Source: a virus
IMG/VR virus record: IMGVR_UViG_3300025128_000346
Coordinates: 1 to 23,442 of that record
Direction: 5' to 3' (one strand)
DNA: 23,442 bases
Under the pieces are notes generated by a model. The model had not been told where the DNA came from and did no database searches. It saw only the letters and a list, made by a program, of their open reading frames with translations. Position 1 is the first letter of the stretch. Each line of letters begins with the position of its first letter. This document shows, one piece after another, positions 11,375 through 20,905 of this stretch. A program made the position numbers and the translations under genes.

Positions 11375-11432
11375 TGTACATGAAGTGTTTGGTAGCCTAA
11401 GTTTAATAACAAACGATTGGAGGAAAATACCG

Positions 11433-11825
11433 TTGGATTACGAAGAAATGAAAAAGTTTGACCTTGATTTAAAGTTTGGACAAATGGGAGAGAAATTTGT
11501 AGAAGACTTGCAAAATGGCAACACCATGATTGAGGTAAAAACAGAGAGAGATATATGGAAAACTACAGGTAACATAGCTGTAGAAATAAGATGTAGCGGA
11601 AAGCCTAGTGGTATCTCTACTACAGGTTCTGCGATATGGATTCATTTACTGTCTGATAATGACAAGATTGTAGGTGGATATATATTTAGTGTAGACTATT
11701 TAAAACAAAAGATAATAGACCTTAAAAAAGAGGGTAAATTAAAGATGACTATGGGTGGCGACTTTAATGCTAGTCAGATGGTATTGATACCTAGAGAAGA
11801 GCTGTTTAAAGATTATAGAACATAG
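11433..11825 (+). CDS. PD-(D/E)XK-like nuclease-fold protein (130 aa)
   Basis: The frame is open from an ATG at 11352, but I favour the TTG at 11433, because GGAGG lies nine bases upstream and the residues before it look noncoding. A later in-frame ATG at 11448 is also possible. The protein contains FGQMGEKFVEDL followed by MIEVKTERDIWKTTGN. An E-x-K core (EVK) after a helix with a conserved Glu is the PD-(D/E)XK pattern, and the 'ktTGNiavE' segment is known from phage-type nucleases. Its 3' end overlaps the opposing virion gene by 20 bases. Probably involved in DNA processing with the resolvase. Confidence 0.6.
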   Translation: MDYEEMKKFDLDLKFGQMGEKFVEDLQNGNTMIEVKTERDIWKTTGNIAVEIRCSGKPSGISTTGSAIWIHLLSDNDKIVGGYIFSVDYLKQKIIDLKKEGKLKMTMGGDFNASQMVLIPREELFKDYRT

Positions 11826-14800
11826 AATGTTTTTTAAATTTATCTGAAGTTGTTGCACCGTTAACTAGTTTTCTTTTTCTATAAAAGAACTCATCTTTTA
11901 CTTTTTTATATTTAGATTTTAGCTTATCATCTTTTAAATACTTTATAAATTCTTTGTCTGGATTCATACCTTTTTTTATATCAAAAACGTCAGACAATTT
12001 AGAGGGACTATAACTATTAAGATGCGAGTCTAAAGCTCTTTTTGTGATTTTATGTATATGATGTGGAGATAGCCCATTTTGGTTGCCTCTGTATTCTTTT
12101 ACAAATGTCGTAGCAATATAATTGTATGCTGCCCAGTAAGCTCTGTCAAAATCTTTTTGATTACCATTATAAAAACTATTTCTTAAAGACCTAAAAAAAG
12201 GTGTCCTATCATTTTTACTGTAAGGCATTTGACTTTCTTTGTATCCATTTTCAGTTTTCCATCTTCTAGCATATGTACTAAACTCTTTATAATCTTTATA
12301 AAGTTTATCTTGTTTCCAACCTAATCCAAATGGTTCTTGAAAGTTTTTACGATACTGAGCGTATAAAACTACTGTGTTACTTAAGTAATCATCAAGAGCT
12401 TGACCAGCAAACTTTCTTTCTGCTGTAGGAAATAATTTTGGTGTAAATACTTGAGCAAACAACCCTGCTGCAGTTGTTAAATTACCAATCACAGCGCTCC
12501 CGTATATAGGATTAAATGAACTAGCCATCATTTGGTCATCATAATTAAGGAAGCTAAATTTATCTTTTTTTGAAAATAATGTATTTCCATAAGGGTTTAA
12601 AACCATATCTGTTCCTAGCTGCAACCATTCAGAACGCCATAAGTAAGAAGATATTTTTGTCAAAGCGTCTTCATTTTCCATAGGGTTTTTAGTATCAAAT
12701 AGCGCATCATACATTGCCCATAGTGCCCAACCAGACAAGGCGTTTCCTACCGTAGCTCTAGCTAAAGGAGCTATGTTTTGATGTTTCACTATTGGTTTCA
12801 AATGGTTTTGGTACATATCAAAAGTTGTTGAATATGCCATTCTATAAAATAATGACAAAGGTTTTGCTACAGGGTGAGACATCCAAGATGGCAATAGTTG
12901 TGGCCCTGTTCCACCTGATGTAGATACATGTGAGTAATGTGATATTTTTGACCTAAGATAATCCATTTTAGCTGTTGTTTCTACATCTAATAATCCATCT
13001 TGTATTTTTCTGTAATTTTTTTTGTCTAACAAAAAATCTATTTCATCATCAGAAAGTTTAAAAACATTTTTCCAAAAGTCTTTAATTTGATTTTTAGCTG
13101 TTGTAGGTAATATATTTTTAACACCATGGATTTTATCTAGTTGTAATTCAAATGACATAAGGCCAGCCTGTACCTGCGCTACACGACCTACACCTTCTGT
13201 AAAAGTCATTAAATTTAAATCAAATAATTTTTCCATACTAAATTCGCCAACATTAAATGGTAGCTTAATAGCTTTATCTTGTAGTGCCAATGTTTTAGTT
13301 TGATAGGTAGTAAAACCTTCTCTTCTAGCTTGGTCCATTAATGAGCCATAATTATTATACAATCTCAAAAAAGCTCTAGCTGTATTTATTGCACCAAATG
13401 TTCCTAAGCTTCTAGGAATAGTAATAAGTAAATTTTTAACCCCTGCAGTAGGAGAAGATAGTCCTGCGGCAGCAGATAAGGTTGAGCTGACAGACAAAAA
13501 GTTTGTTATTGCATTGCCTTTGTTTTTAGTAATACCTAATATTTCTTCTATTTGTTTTGCGGCCCATTGAGCTTCTTTATTAGAAGAATTATACATATCA
13601 GCTAATAAAACTTTCCCGCCTCCAGATACTTTGAATTTAGTTCCAAAATTAGTAAACTCTGGAAAGAATTTTGATACTGCTATAAATTTAGAGGTTACAG
13701 TAGAATATCTATCCATAACGCTACCGTAATCTTCTACATATGTTCTGACTTTTTTTGTTTTTTGACCTGTTAATTTTTGCTTAATAATATTAACTGGTAT
13801 TTCAGTTTCATAATCTAATAATATTCCTCTTTCTTTGAAATGATTGTTTACAACTCTTGCGGGATTGTAGGTCATAATATTATAAGCTTCTTCTTTTATT
13901 TCGTCTAAAAGTTTTTTGTCATTTAAATTTTTATCATACTCAGCTTGCCATTTATTAGGGTTTTGTTTTTTGTTAAACTTTTTAGAAGCTATTTCATTAG
14001 CTCTTTCTTTTATTTTTTTATTGGCTATTTTAACAATTATAGGATTGTTTGATGTAGATTGAGCTATATATTGTAAAACCTCTGCACTTATCGCCCTTGT
14101 CATATAATTCTGGATATACTTTTGGTCGAACTCTTTTTTCCACTCTTCATACTTAAATTGTGAAGTATTTCTTTTTACTTCTGTTTGTATTCGTTTCCAA
14201 TAATAGTCTGTCATTTGTTTGTGAAAGTTTCTAGCAGTTATATGACGCTTAGTAAAATCATCCAAACCGTCAAAACCCTCATCATTAATAGACCATAATT
14301 TTTTTGTTTTAGGGTTAACTAAATCAAACGCTTCAATAGCTTTTCTTTGCCTTACCGTTAAAGGTCTACCCTTTTGGGTTCTCATTTCAGGCTCTAGGAG
14401 CTCCATATTATTTAAATCTTTACCTAAAATATCTCTTACTTGTATAATAGTTTCATCAGCAAAGGCTTTATCTTTTGTGTAGACTACATCGTAATCAAGT
14501 AAATCATCTGCTAATTTTTGTGAAGCTTTGCCACCTTTAGATAAAACGTAATAAACTGGATAAAATATTTTTCTAAATGCAAATGTAAAATCAGAAGCTA
14601 CTGGGTCTTCATCGGCAATGTCTCTCATGCTAGGGCTATCAAAGTTGAAATCATCAATCTTTTTATAGTTATCATAAAATTGTTTTACCATGTCTAAAGT
14701 TTTTTGTCCTGAAATGTTTTTTATCTCACCATCTTTAACACCTAAAGCTTCTAATAGCTGAACCGATTCTGACGCAGGAACATTTTGTTTTTTTCTTAAT

Positions 14801-14874
14801 TTTTCTAAATTAAACTTAGCGACATAAAGCTCATCATCTTCTAAAAGATTTAAATTTAAACAAGGTTCTGCCAT
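11806..14874 (-). CDS. Very large internal virion/DNA-ejection-like protein (1022 aa)
   Basis: A 1022-residue, mostly helical protein, last gene of the minus-strand block in this window. It opens MAEPCLNLNLLEDDELYVAK. A hydrophobic Ala/Ser/Gly-rich stretch at 457-487 (FLSVSSTLSAAAGLSSPTAG is part of it) and a second Trp-rich one (GWALWAMYDALF) could insert into membrane. The C-terminal third is basic and aromatic. Length, helicity and pairing with another giant protein recall the T7 gp15/gp16 and other podovirus internal core or ejection proteins, but no lysozyme or transglycosylase motif is seen. The start overlaps the previous stop by one base. The role is inferred from context. Confidence 0.65.
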   Translation of the reverse strand: MAEPCLNLNLLEDDELYVAKFNLEKLRKKQNVPASESVQLLEALGVKDGEIKNISGQKTLDMVKQFYDNYKKIDDFNFDSPSMRDIADEDPVASDFTFAFRKIFYPVYYVLSKGGKASQKLADDLLDYDVVYTKDKAFADETIIQVRDILGKDLNNMELLEPEMRTQKGRPLTVRQRKAIEAFDLVNPKTKKLWSINDEGFDGLDDFTKRHITARNFHKQMTDYYWKRIQTEVKRNTSQFKYEEWKKEFDQKYIQNYMTRAISAEVLQYIAQSTSNNPIIVKIANKKIKERANEIASKKFNKKQNPNKWQAEYDKNLNDKKLLDEIKEEAYNIMTYNPARVVNNHFKERGILLDYETEIPVNIIKQKLTGQKTKKVRTYVEDYGSVMDRYSTVTSKFIAVSKFFPEFTNFGTKFKVSGGGKVLLADMYNSSNKEAQWAAKQIEEILGITKNKGNAITNFLSVSSTLSAAAGLSSPTAGVKNLLITIPRSLGTFGAINTARAFLRLYNNYGSLMDQARREGFTTYQTKTLALQDKAIKLPFNVGEFSMEKLFDLNLMTFTEGVGRVAQVQAGLMSFELQLDKIHGVKNILPTTAKNQIKDFWKNVFKLSDDEIDFLLDKKNYRKIQDGLLDVETTAKMDYLRSKISHYSHVSTSGGTGPQLLPSWMSHPVAKPLSLFYRMAYSTTFDMYQNHLKPIVKHQNIAPLARATVGNALSGWALWAMYDALFDTKNPMENEDALTKISSYLWRSEWLQLGTDMVLNPYGNTLFSKKDKFSFLNYDDQMMASSFNPIYGSAVIGNLTTAAGLFAQVFTPKLFPTAERKFAGQALDDYLSNTVVLYAQYRKNFQEPFGLGWKQDKLYKDYKEFSTYARRWKTENGYKESQMPYSKNDRTPFFRSLRNSFYNGNQKDFDRAYWAAYNYIATTFVKEYRGNQNGLSPHHIHKITKRALDSHLNSYSPSKLSDVFDIKKGMNPDKEFIKYLKDDKLKSKYKKVKDEFFYRKRKLVNGATTSDKFKKHSMFYNL

Positions 14875-17800
14875 TATTTACACTCCATATCTTTCAATAT
14901 TCTAGTTAATATACCTTCATCAACCATCTCATCTTGTAAACTAATTTTTTTCATTTTTTTAATATCCATATCAGTCATACCATAATGTCTTAAAATTAAC
15001 TTTAAGTTTGATTCATACTTTTTATTTCCTAGTTTTGCCCTAGAGAAGTCTCCATGACGACCACCAGTTATTAATATTTTAGCCTTAGCTTTTAATGTGT
15101 TTATGTCATCAGCAGAATTTTTAGCTAAAGATGACTTTTGAAATTTATCACCAGGCTTAGGCTTTAATGTGTTTAAATTTATTTCATCTAAACCTTTACC
15201 AACTTCAATTCCTAAACCTACTTTTTTAGCTAAACTTTCAAGAGATTTAGATATAAAGACACCGCTATCTGTAACAGGCATTTTTCTTTTATTGACTGCC
15301 CTTGCAACAATATCAGTTATTCTTGCTGATGTTTCTGAAAAAGTTCTAAATAAACCTTCTAAAACATCCTTATGTATAGCCATTTTAACAGACTTACTTT
15401 TTGCATCTGTTATGATTTTACCATCTTTACTGAAATAAATATAACCCTGCTTATCCGCATTTTTAACAATATTATTTAGCTTCTCATAACCTTTTTTCAT
15501 TTGATATATAGAAACACCTTCTGAATACTCTAGTGCATTTTTTGCTAAATCATATTTTTTTAGTTGAGCACTACTCATTTTTTCTAATTGAGCAGATGTC
15601 TTACTATCAAAGATTAATTTTTGATACTCATTTTGTAACGCTTGTAACTCTTTAAAAGCTTTTGGGTTTCTAGGTAAGCCTGTTTTTTTATTTATTTTAA
15701 GTGCATCTACATAAGCTTCAGTTTCTTCTCCAACCTTTGATAATTTGTGCCCTAAACCAAACTTATCAACTAATACAAACTTTTTGCTTTCTATTCCATA
15801 ATTACCCTCTACCCATGTAGAGAATCCTTTTCTGTAAGCTTTACCTGTAACACCAAAAATAGAATTAGACAATTGTTTAAATGTTTCTTCACCAATTGCT
15901 TTGTTTGTAAGATTATCTGTAGCTTTTGTTTTAGATTTTGCAAAAAACGGAACAACAAATTGTTTAGCTCTGCCTAAAGCATCAACGCCTTGTATTTTAT
16001 TTTTTTCAGCTACGCTTAATACTTTTTTCATTAATCTAGAATAAGAAAGTTTCTGAGTTATATTAGCTTTTATTTTAGATGCAATTATACCTGCAACTCT
16101 TTTGCCTTTTGTTTTACCCATTGGGTAAGAAACTTTGATTGTTCCATTCTTAAATTCAAAAGATTTGCTTTCCATACCTATACCTAAAGGCGTCTTAACT
16201 TGCGATTTTTCTTTGTATAAAGTAGAAAGAGTAGTTTTAACTTCTGGACTTGTTAGTCCTTGGTCATTTAAAAATCTGTAAAATTTTACTAAACCTAACC
16301 GTTCTTTTCCTGTTAGTTGACCAGCATAATTTTCTAACCTAGCTCTCTTTATATTCCCTAAGAAAGAATCATCTCCATCTTTAATCATGCTATTTATGAC
16401 ATTTAAAACACCTTTAGAGTATTTATTAAAGTCTTTAGGCTTTAAATAAGTTCCACCACCACCTCCACTTTTTACTTGAACTTCAGGTAAAAACTCTGTA
16501 ATAAATGTTTGAGCCATAAGCAAGTTTTGTCTAGCCATATTTTTTTCAGAGTCTGTTAAATCTAAATCATCAAGCTTTTGTATTTCAATATCTATTTGTG
16601 ATTTATTGTTTTGAGCTTCTCTTAGATTAAGTAATATATCTTCTGCTGACCCTTCAGGATTAGTTCTCATTTCATCTGAACGTCTTTTTATCTGCGCAGC
16701 TAACTGCTCATCAGTTCGATTTAAGTCTTCTATAACCCTATTTACATTAGCATCATCTACAGGTTTAGATACTTTCATTCCTAGTTTTTCTTTTAACCTT
16801 AATTGTAGCATATCTACAGTTTTTTGTAAAACCTCATCATCAGAAAGGTTAGGATTTTCTCTTTGAATTGTATCTTCTATTTCATTTATATTTACATCTT
16901 GTGCACGTTTCTTACCGTCAGGACCTGTAACATCCATTTTAACAGTTGGACTTTCAGCTTCCAGTCTATCCAAAAGTCTTATTTTTGTGTCACTTAAGTC
17001 TGCTGTTTGTAAGCTTAACGATTTAAGTGCACTCTCATTACCTTGCTCCATCCATTTATCTAAAGCTTCAATCTCATCAAACATACCACCAGCTTCATCA
17101 AAATAGTTTCTTACTGTAGCAAAATTAGCCATTCTCTTTTCATAAAACTCAAGCGCTTCTTTGGCGTTTATCTTTTTACCTTCTTTAATTTTTCTTTTGT
17201 TATTTGTTTCAAACGCATCTATTTCTTTTTTAATATTTAAATATTCTTTATACTCTGGAGACTCTTCCCACAACTGTCTTCTTTGGTCAATATCAGAAAG
17301 TGTTTCATTAAGTGAGGCTTGTCTAGCTTTTATTTCTACATCCGAATCTAATTGGTCTATAGATTTTTCATTTATACTATTTTGTATAGCCTCTTCTTTT
17401 TCTAAGTACCTTTTTCTTTCATCAAATTTTTGTTTATATATTTTCTGTGCTTTTTCTAAAGGTTCATTAACAACTTTTTTAAGACCTATACCAGCGCCTC
17501 TAGTAGCCCCTGTAAAACCTCCCATAGTTAAAAGACTAACCATCATTTCTTCTGCAGATTTTAGCTGGCCATAAGCAACAGCTGTACCTGTAATATCACC
17601 AAGAGTTAGGCCTGCAACATCAGTAGCATACTGAGCTAGGTTACCAGTATATTTCATTTTATCTTTTACTTTTAATAGTCTTCCTTGACTTGCTCCGCTA
17701 AGCTTTTTTTGCATTTCCATATTATCAACATGCTTTAAGATTCTTGCGTGTTTAGCTGCTAAGAAAGGCCTTGTAGAACCGCCCATTACCCCCATAATAC

Positions 17801-18524
17801 TACCATGAACAATGCTTGCAAAAGTTTCTTTTCTTATGTCCGCATCAGATAAAGGTTCTGGAAAACTTTCTGGTTCTCTTATATGTTGAGTTCTAGCATA
17901 CATATTACCTTTTGCTCCTTCGTAAGGTATATACATAAACTCGCTACCAATAATGTTTCTAATAGAAGATTCAACAGCCGCTCTACCACCTGGAGCTTTT
18001 GCTAAACCAGGAATTTTTTTGACTACTTGTTTTGATAAGTATTTAGTAGCACCTTTCTTAGCCAAAGCTGATACAGCTGCTTTACCTACAATACTACCAC
18101 CACCAAATAAACTTAATGCATCAAGTGGCATACCAAAAGCCATAATTCCTGCAACAGCTTCTTCCCAAATTGCTGGCTGTTCATCAAATGTAAATTTAGG
18201 TTTACCTCTATAGAAGTCATCTACCATCCCTTGTAAAGACCTACTGTATGCTAGTCTTGCTAAATAAGAACTATCTTCGTCTATACCATACAAGTTAAAC
18301 TTATCCATAAAACTATCTTCATCTGTTTGTTGTAAATATATATCAGAAGCGTCTTCTTTTGGGGTAGCAATAGTTTTGTAACCTATTTTGTCCCAGTCTT
18401 GTATAGGAGCATCAGGATATTCATTTCTAGCTATACGATAAACTATTTCGTCTGTAACATATTTATATTTTTCAGGAAAAGCTTCTCTTAACTGCTTTAT
18501 TGCACTTTCAGGAGATATTAACAT
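14874..18524 (-). CDS. Very large internal virion/DNA-ejection-like protein (1216 aa)
   Basis: The longest gene here, 1216 residues, beginning MLISPESAIKQLREAFPEKY. Features along the chain: a hydrophobic Gly/Ala-rich zone around 120-160 (AGIMAFGMPLDALSLFGGG), another near 230-250 (SIVHGSIMGVMGG), a long charged coiled coil at about 350-480, a Gly run (GGGGGTY) near 690 and a Lys-rich C-terminal region. No enzyme motif is recognised. Coiled coils plus membrane-active segments match proteins stored in the capsid and expelled to form a conduit. It directly precedes the 1022-aa gene (one-base overlap), suggesting a pair. The family assignment is by analogy. Confidence 0.65.
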   Translation of the reverse strand: MLISPESAIKQLREAFPEKYKYVTDEIVYRIARNEYPDAPIQDWDKIGYKTIATPKEDASDIYLQQTDEDSFMDKFNLYGIDEDSSYLARLAYSRSLQGMVDDFYRGKPKFTFDEQPAIWEEAVAGIMAFGMPLDALSLFGGGSIVGKAAVSALAKKGATKYLSKQVVKKIPGLAKAPGGRAAVESSIRNIIGSEFMYIPYEGAKGNMYARTQHIREPESFPEPLSDADIRKETFASIVHGSIMGVMGGSTRPFLAAKHARILKHVDNMEMQKKLSGASQGRLLKVKDKMKYTGNLAQYATDVAGLTLGDITGTAVAYGQLKSAEEMMVSLLTMGGFTGATRGAGIGLKKVVNEPLEKAQKIYKQKFDERKRYLEKEEAIQNSINEKSIDQLDSDVEIKARQASLNETLSDIDQRRQLWEESPEYKEYLNIKKEIDAFETNNKRKIKEGKKINAKEALEFYEKRMANFATVRNYFDEAGGMFDEIEALDKWMEQGNESALKSLSLQTADLSDTKIRLLDRLEAESPTVKMDVTGPDGKKRAQDVNINEIEDTIQRENPNLSDDEVLQKTVDMLQLRLKEKLGMKVSKPVDDANVNRVIEDLNRTDEQLAAQIKRRSDEMRTNPEGSAEDILLNLREAQNNKSQIDIEIQKLDDLDLTDSEKNMARQNLLMAQTFITEFLPEVQVKSGGGGGTYLKPKDFNKYSKGVLNVINSMIKDGDDSFLGNIKRARLENYAGQLTGKERLGLVKFYRFLNDQGLTSPEVKTTLSTLYKEKSQVKTPLGIGMESKSFEFKNGTIKVSYPMGKTKGKRVAGIIASKIKANITQKLSYSRLMKKVLSVAEKNKIQGVDALGRAKQFVVPFFAKSKTKATDNLTNKAIGEETFKQLSNSIFGVTGKAYRKGFSTWVEGNYGIESKKFVLVDKFGLGHKLSKVGEETEAYVDALKINKKTGLPRNPKAFKELQALQNEYQKLIFDSKTSAQLEKMSSAQLKKYDLAKNALEYSEGVSIYQMKKGYEKLNNIVKNADKQGYIYFSKDGKIITDAKSKSVKMAIHKDVLEGLFRTFSETSARITDIVARAVNKRKMPVTDSGVFISKSLESLAKKVGLGIEVGKGLDEINLNTLKPKPGDKFQKSSLAKNSADDINTLKAKAKILITGGRHGDFSRAKLGNKKYESNLKLILRHYGMTDMDIKKMKKISLQDEMVDEGILTRILKDMECK

Positions 18525-18527
18525 AAT

Positions 18528-20030
18528 TTAATTTTTGTTTAATTTTGAATTTAGATTAGACAATATTTGAGGAACTCTATTTAATGTTTGAAGCATTATA
18601 AATGGAACTGATTTATTTTTATTTTTAAATTCATCAATAATAGTATTTCTCATATCAGAATATAATTTTTGTAATTTTTCTAAGTCTTGAGAATTTATTT
18701 TTTTTGGCACATTATCTTCACCAAATAGTTTGACTAACTCATCTCTAGGGCCTTTGTTTAAAGGTGTTGATTTAAATTTAAGATAATCAGGCATTTTATT
18801 TTTATTTACACTTACATCTTCCTCTCTTTCAAGATAATCAGGAATTTTGTTTTGATTTTTATCCTCTAATTGAAATTGAAAATTTTTCTCTTTTGTCTCC
18901 CATGGCCACTTACCACTAGAATCTAGCTTATTAACGTAAGACCTAGGCTCACCATAAGCTTGTGCACTATAACTTTTATACTCTCCATCTTTTTTTTCAA
19001 TAGCTAATTTTAACTGATATAATTTACTATTTAAAACTTCTAATGTTTTTTCTTTTGTCCCATAATTGACACCATCAATATAATAAACAGGAGGGATTGC
19101 AGATTTCTTTTTTTTATCATCAAATTCTTGTACATAAGTAAGCACTTTATCTTTTTGTAGGTCAGGAATATCAGCATATTTAACAAGACTATTATCTTCT
19201 ATTTGGCTAGTAATGTTGTTAATAGGTATATATTCTTTTACATATAAATTGCTTATTTCATTACCTAATAAAGGCATAGATTCTGTAATTAATCTGCCTG
19301 TAGTTTTATTGTAGTGTGACTCTAACGCAGCATTAAATTGCGATTCTGTTATTTGATTATTTAAATAATCAGAATATAGTTTTCTTTCAACTGAATCAAA
19401 AACTTGATTAAGCTCTTTTGGAAGCATTTGCAATACAGTTTTTAAACCTAAAGCATTTTCTGCAAGTTCTAGATTAGAATCTGGCATTATAGAGTTAAAC
19501 TGTCCAGCTTTTAAGTTATACCTGTTAACTAATTTTGAAGTTTTTGTAAATTGTTCTTTAAATTCTTGCTCACTTCCATTAAATATATATTCTCCATTTT
19601 CATCAACGCCTAATATCATATTATTCATATCTTCTTGAGCAGTCATTATTGAATTTTGAAATTTATTAAATTCTAAATGAGTTTGTTTTACTGGGTTTAT
19701 TTGAGTAGAAAGGATAGTACCATAAAAAGCGTCAGCTTTATCTATAAGTCCAGGATTTTCTTCTACAAACCTGTCTCTTATTGATTTTAGACTATTTTCA
19801 GCAGCAGAAACACTAGCAATATTTGAATTGTCTACACCACTTAATGAGTTTAACATAATTGTTTGAAACGACTCTTCTTTAATTGCTTCACGCTTATCTC
19901 TTTGAAGTTGAGCTTGATTTACAACATTTTGAACTTGTGAAGCTACCCTTAAGGTATCCATTAACCTGTCCATAGGGTCTTTCCCTAAGTTTAAATTTAC
20001 ATTAGCTCCTGCGGGTAATATTTTAACCAA
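18528..20030 (-). CDS. Virion-type protein with Ca-binding-like D-x-N-x-N motif (500 aa)
   Basis: A 500-residue helical protein starting MVKILPAGANVNLNLGKDPM. Residues about 20-130 look coiled-coil (Gln/Asn/Leu-rich). Near residues 390-420 two related segments occur: DKNQNKIPDYLERE and NKNKMPDYLKFK. The D-x-N-x-N-x-I-P-D-Y-L-E pattern is that of thrombospondin-type-3 or bacterial Ca-binding loops. It is followed by a charged C-terminus. It sits between the 283-aa and 1216-aa genes with only 3-base gaps, so it belongs to the virion operon. I do not recognise the family; a tail or internal virion protein is likely. Confidence 0.65.
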   Translation of the reverse strand: MVKILPAGANVNLNLGKDPMDRLMDTLRVASQVQNVVNQAQLQRDKREAIKEESFQTIMLNSLSGVDNSNIASVSAAENSLKSIRDRFVEENPGLIDKADAFYGTILSTQINPVKQTHLEFNKFQNSIMTAQEDMNNMILGVDENGEYIFNGSEQEFKEQFTKTSKLVNRYNLKAGQFNSIMPDSNLELAENALGLKTVLQMLPKELNQVFDSVERKLYSDYLNNQITESQFNAALESHYNKTTGRLITESMPLLGNEISNLYVKEYIPINNITSQIEDNSLVKYADIPDLQKDKVLTYVQEFDDKKKKSAIPPVYYIDGVNYGTKEKTLEVLNSKLYQLKLAIEKKDGEYKSYSAQAYGEPRSYVNKLDSSGKWPWETKEKNFQFQLEDKNQNKIPDYLEREEDVSVNKNKMPDYLKFKSTPLNKGPRDELVKLFGEDNVPKKINSQDLEKLQKLYSDMRNTIIDEFKNKNKSVPFIMLQTLNRVPQILSNLNSKLNKN

Positions 20031-20033
20031 CTG

Positions 20034-20885
20034 TTATTCTCCTTGCTGTTGACTAATTAATCTTCCATAATCATCTAGTTGTGAATATAAATCTTGTAAT
20101 GCTTGAGCTCTTTGTTGTGCTACACCACTATAAATGTCTTGTACACCTGATTCATATTGTTGTTGTGCTAACTCTTGCGCTGCTGTTCTTCCTCCATATC
20201 CAGCAAAACCACTGCCAGCTTGTTGTGCACTTTGCTGTTGTGCAACTAGCCTATCAGCTAATGTGCCTCTTTGTTCAGACACTTCTTTAGTATAGCTACC
20301 TGGGTCAATTTTTCTTAAGGATTCTAGCGCAGAAGCCGTTGCCATATCTGCATCAAAATCAGAAACTCCAGCCTGTCTAAAACCTTCGGCTAATGAACCA
20401 GAAGCAAAAGGGTTTACTACCGCTGTATCTTGAGGGGCAATAAAGGCGTCTTCTACAACAAGGTTAAGGTCATCAACATAATCTTGGCCTTCCATCAAAC
20501 GGGCCATACCGTACTTTGAAGTATAGTTCTCTTTTAAGTCTTCCATCTCAGTTTTTTCAGCAGCCGTCAAAGTTTCTCCAGCATCTTCTAGAGCTTTATA
20601 CATTGTGTACATATAAGAGCTAAGCAAGGCACTTCTTTTAGCTTCGTTGCCAGGGCTTCCAAACCCACCTTCACCAGCTAACCTTTGAGCCATTTGTTCT
20701 GAAGGATTAATTCCTGCGTCTTTTAGTCTGTTGTACAAATTATATATATTTTCGCCTTCACCAAATCCAGGTAAAAAATCTTCTTCTCCTGTTGGCCCCT
20801 GAACAAAGTCGTAACTCTTAGGTCTAAACGTTGCCTGAACATTAGATAAATAATTTTGAGGTAATAATCTGTCTAGTAATGACAT
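20034..20885 (-). CDS. Gln/Ala-rich virion-type protein (283 aa)
   Basis: A 283-residue protein opening MSLLDRLLPQNYLSNVQATF. The first 180 residues are acidic with Gly-rich turns (GFGEGENIYN, GEGGFGSPG). The C-terminal 90 are strongly Gln/Ala-rich and helical (VAQQQSAQQAGSGFAGYGG; QQRAQALQDLYSQL), as in phage structural or internal proteins. An AAAGGAAAG site precedes the ATG. It sits between the 330-aa and 500-aa genes. Function is unknown. Confidence 0.65.
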   Translation of the reverse strand: MSLLDRLLPQNYLSNVQATFRPKSYDFVQGPTGEEDFLPGFGEGENIYNLYNRLKDAGINPSEQMAQRLAGEGGFGSPGNEAKRSALLSSYMYTMYKALEDAGETLTAAEKTEMEDLKENYTSKYGMARLMEGQDYVDDLNLVVEDAFIAPQDTAVVNPFASGSLAEGFRQAGVSDFDADMATASALESLRKIDPGSYTKEVSEQRGTLADRLVAQQQSAQQAGSGFAGYGGRTAAQELAQQQYESGVQDIYSGVAQQRAQALQDLYSQLDDYGRLISQQQGE

Positions 20886-20905
20886 TCTTTCCTTTCTAAT
20901 ATCTT

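Noticed and set aside
15169-18213. Plus-strand ORFs of 86-137 codons within 15169-18213
   Set aside because: Antisense shadows of the 1216-aa gene, hydrophobic and Ser-rich because of its codon usage; no ribosome binding sites.
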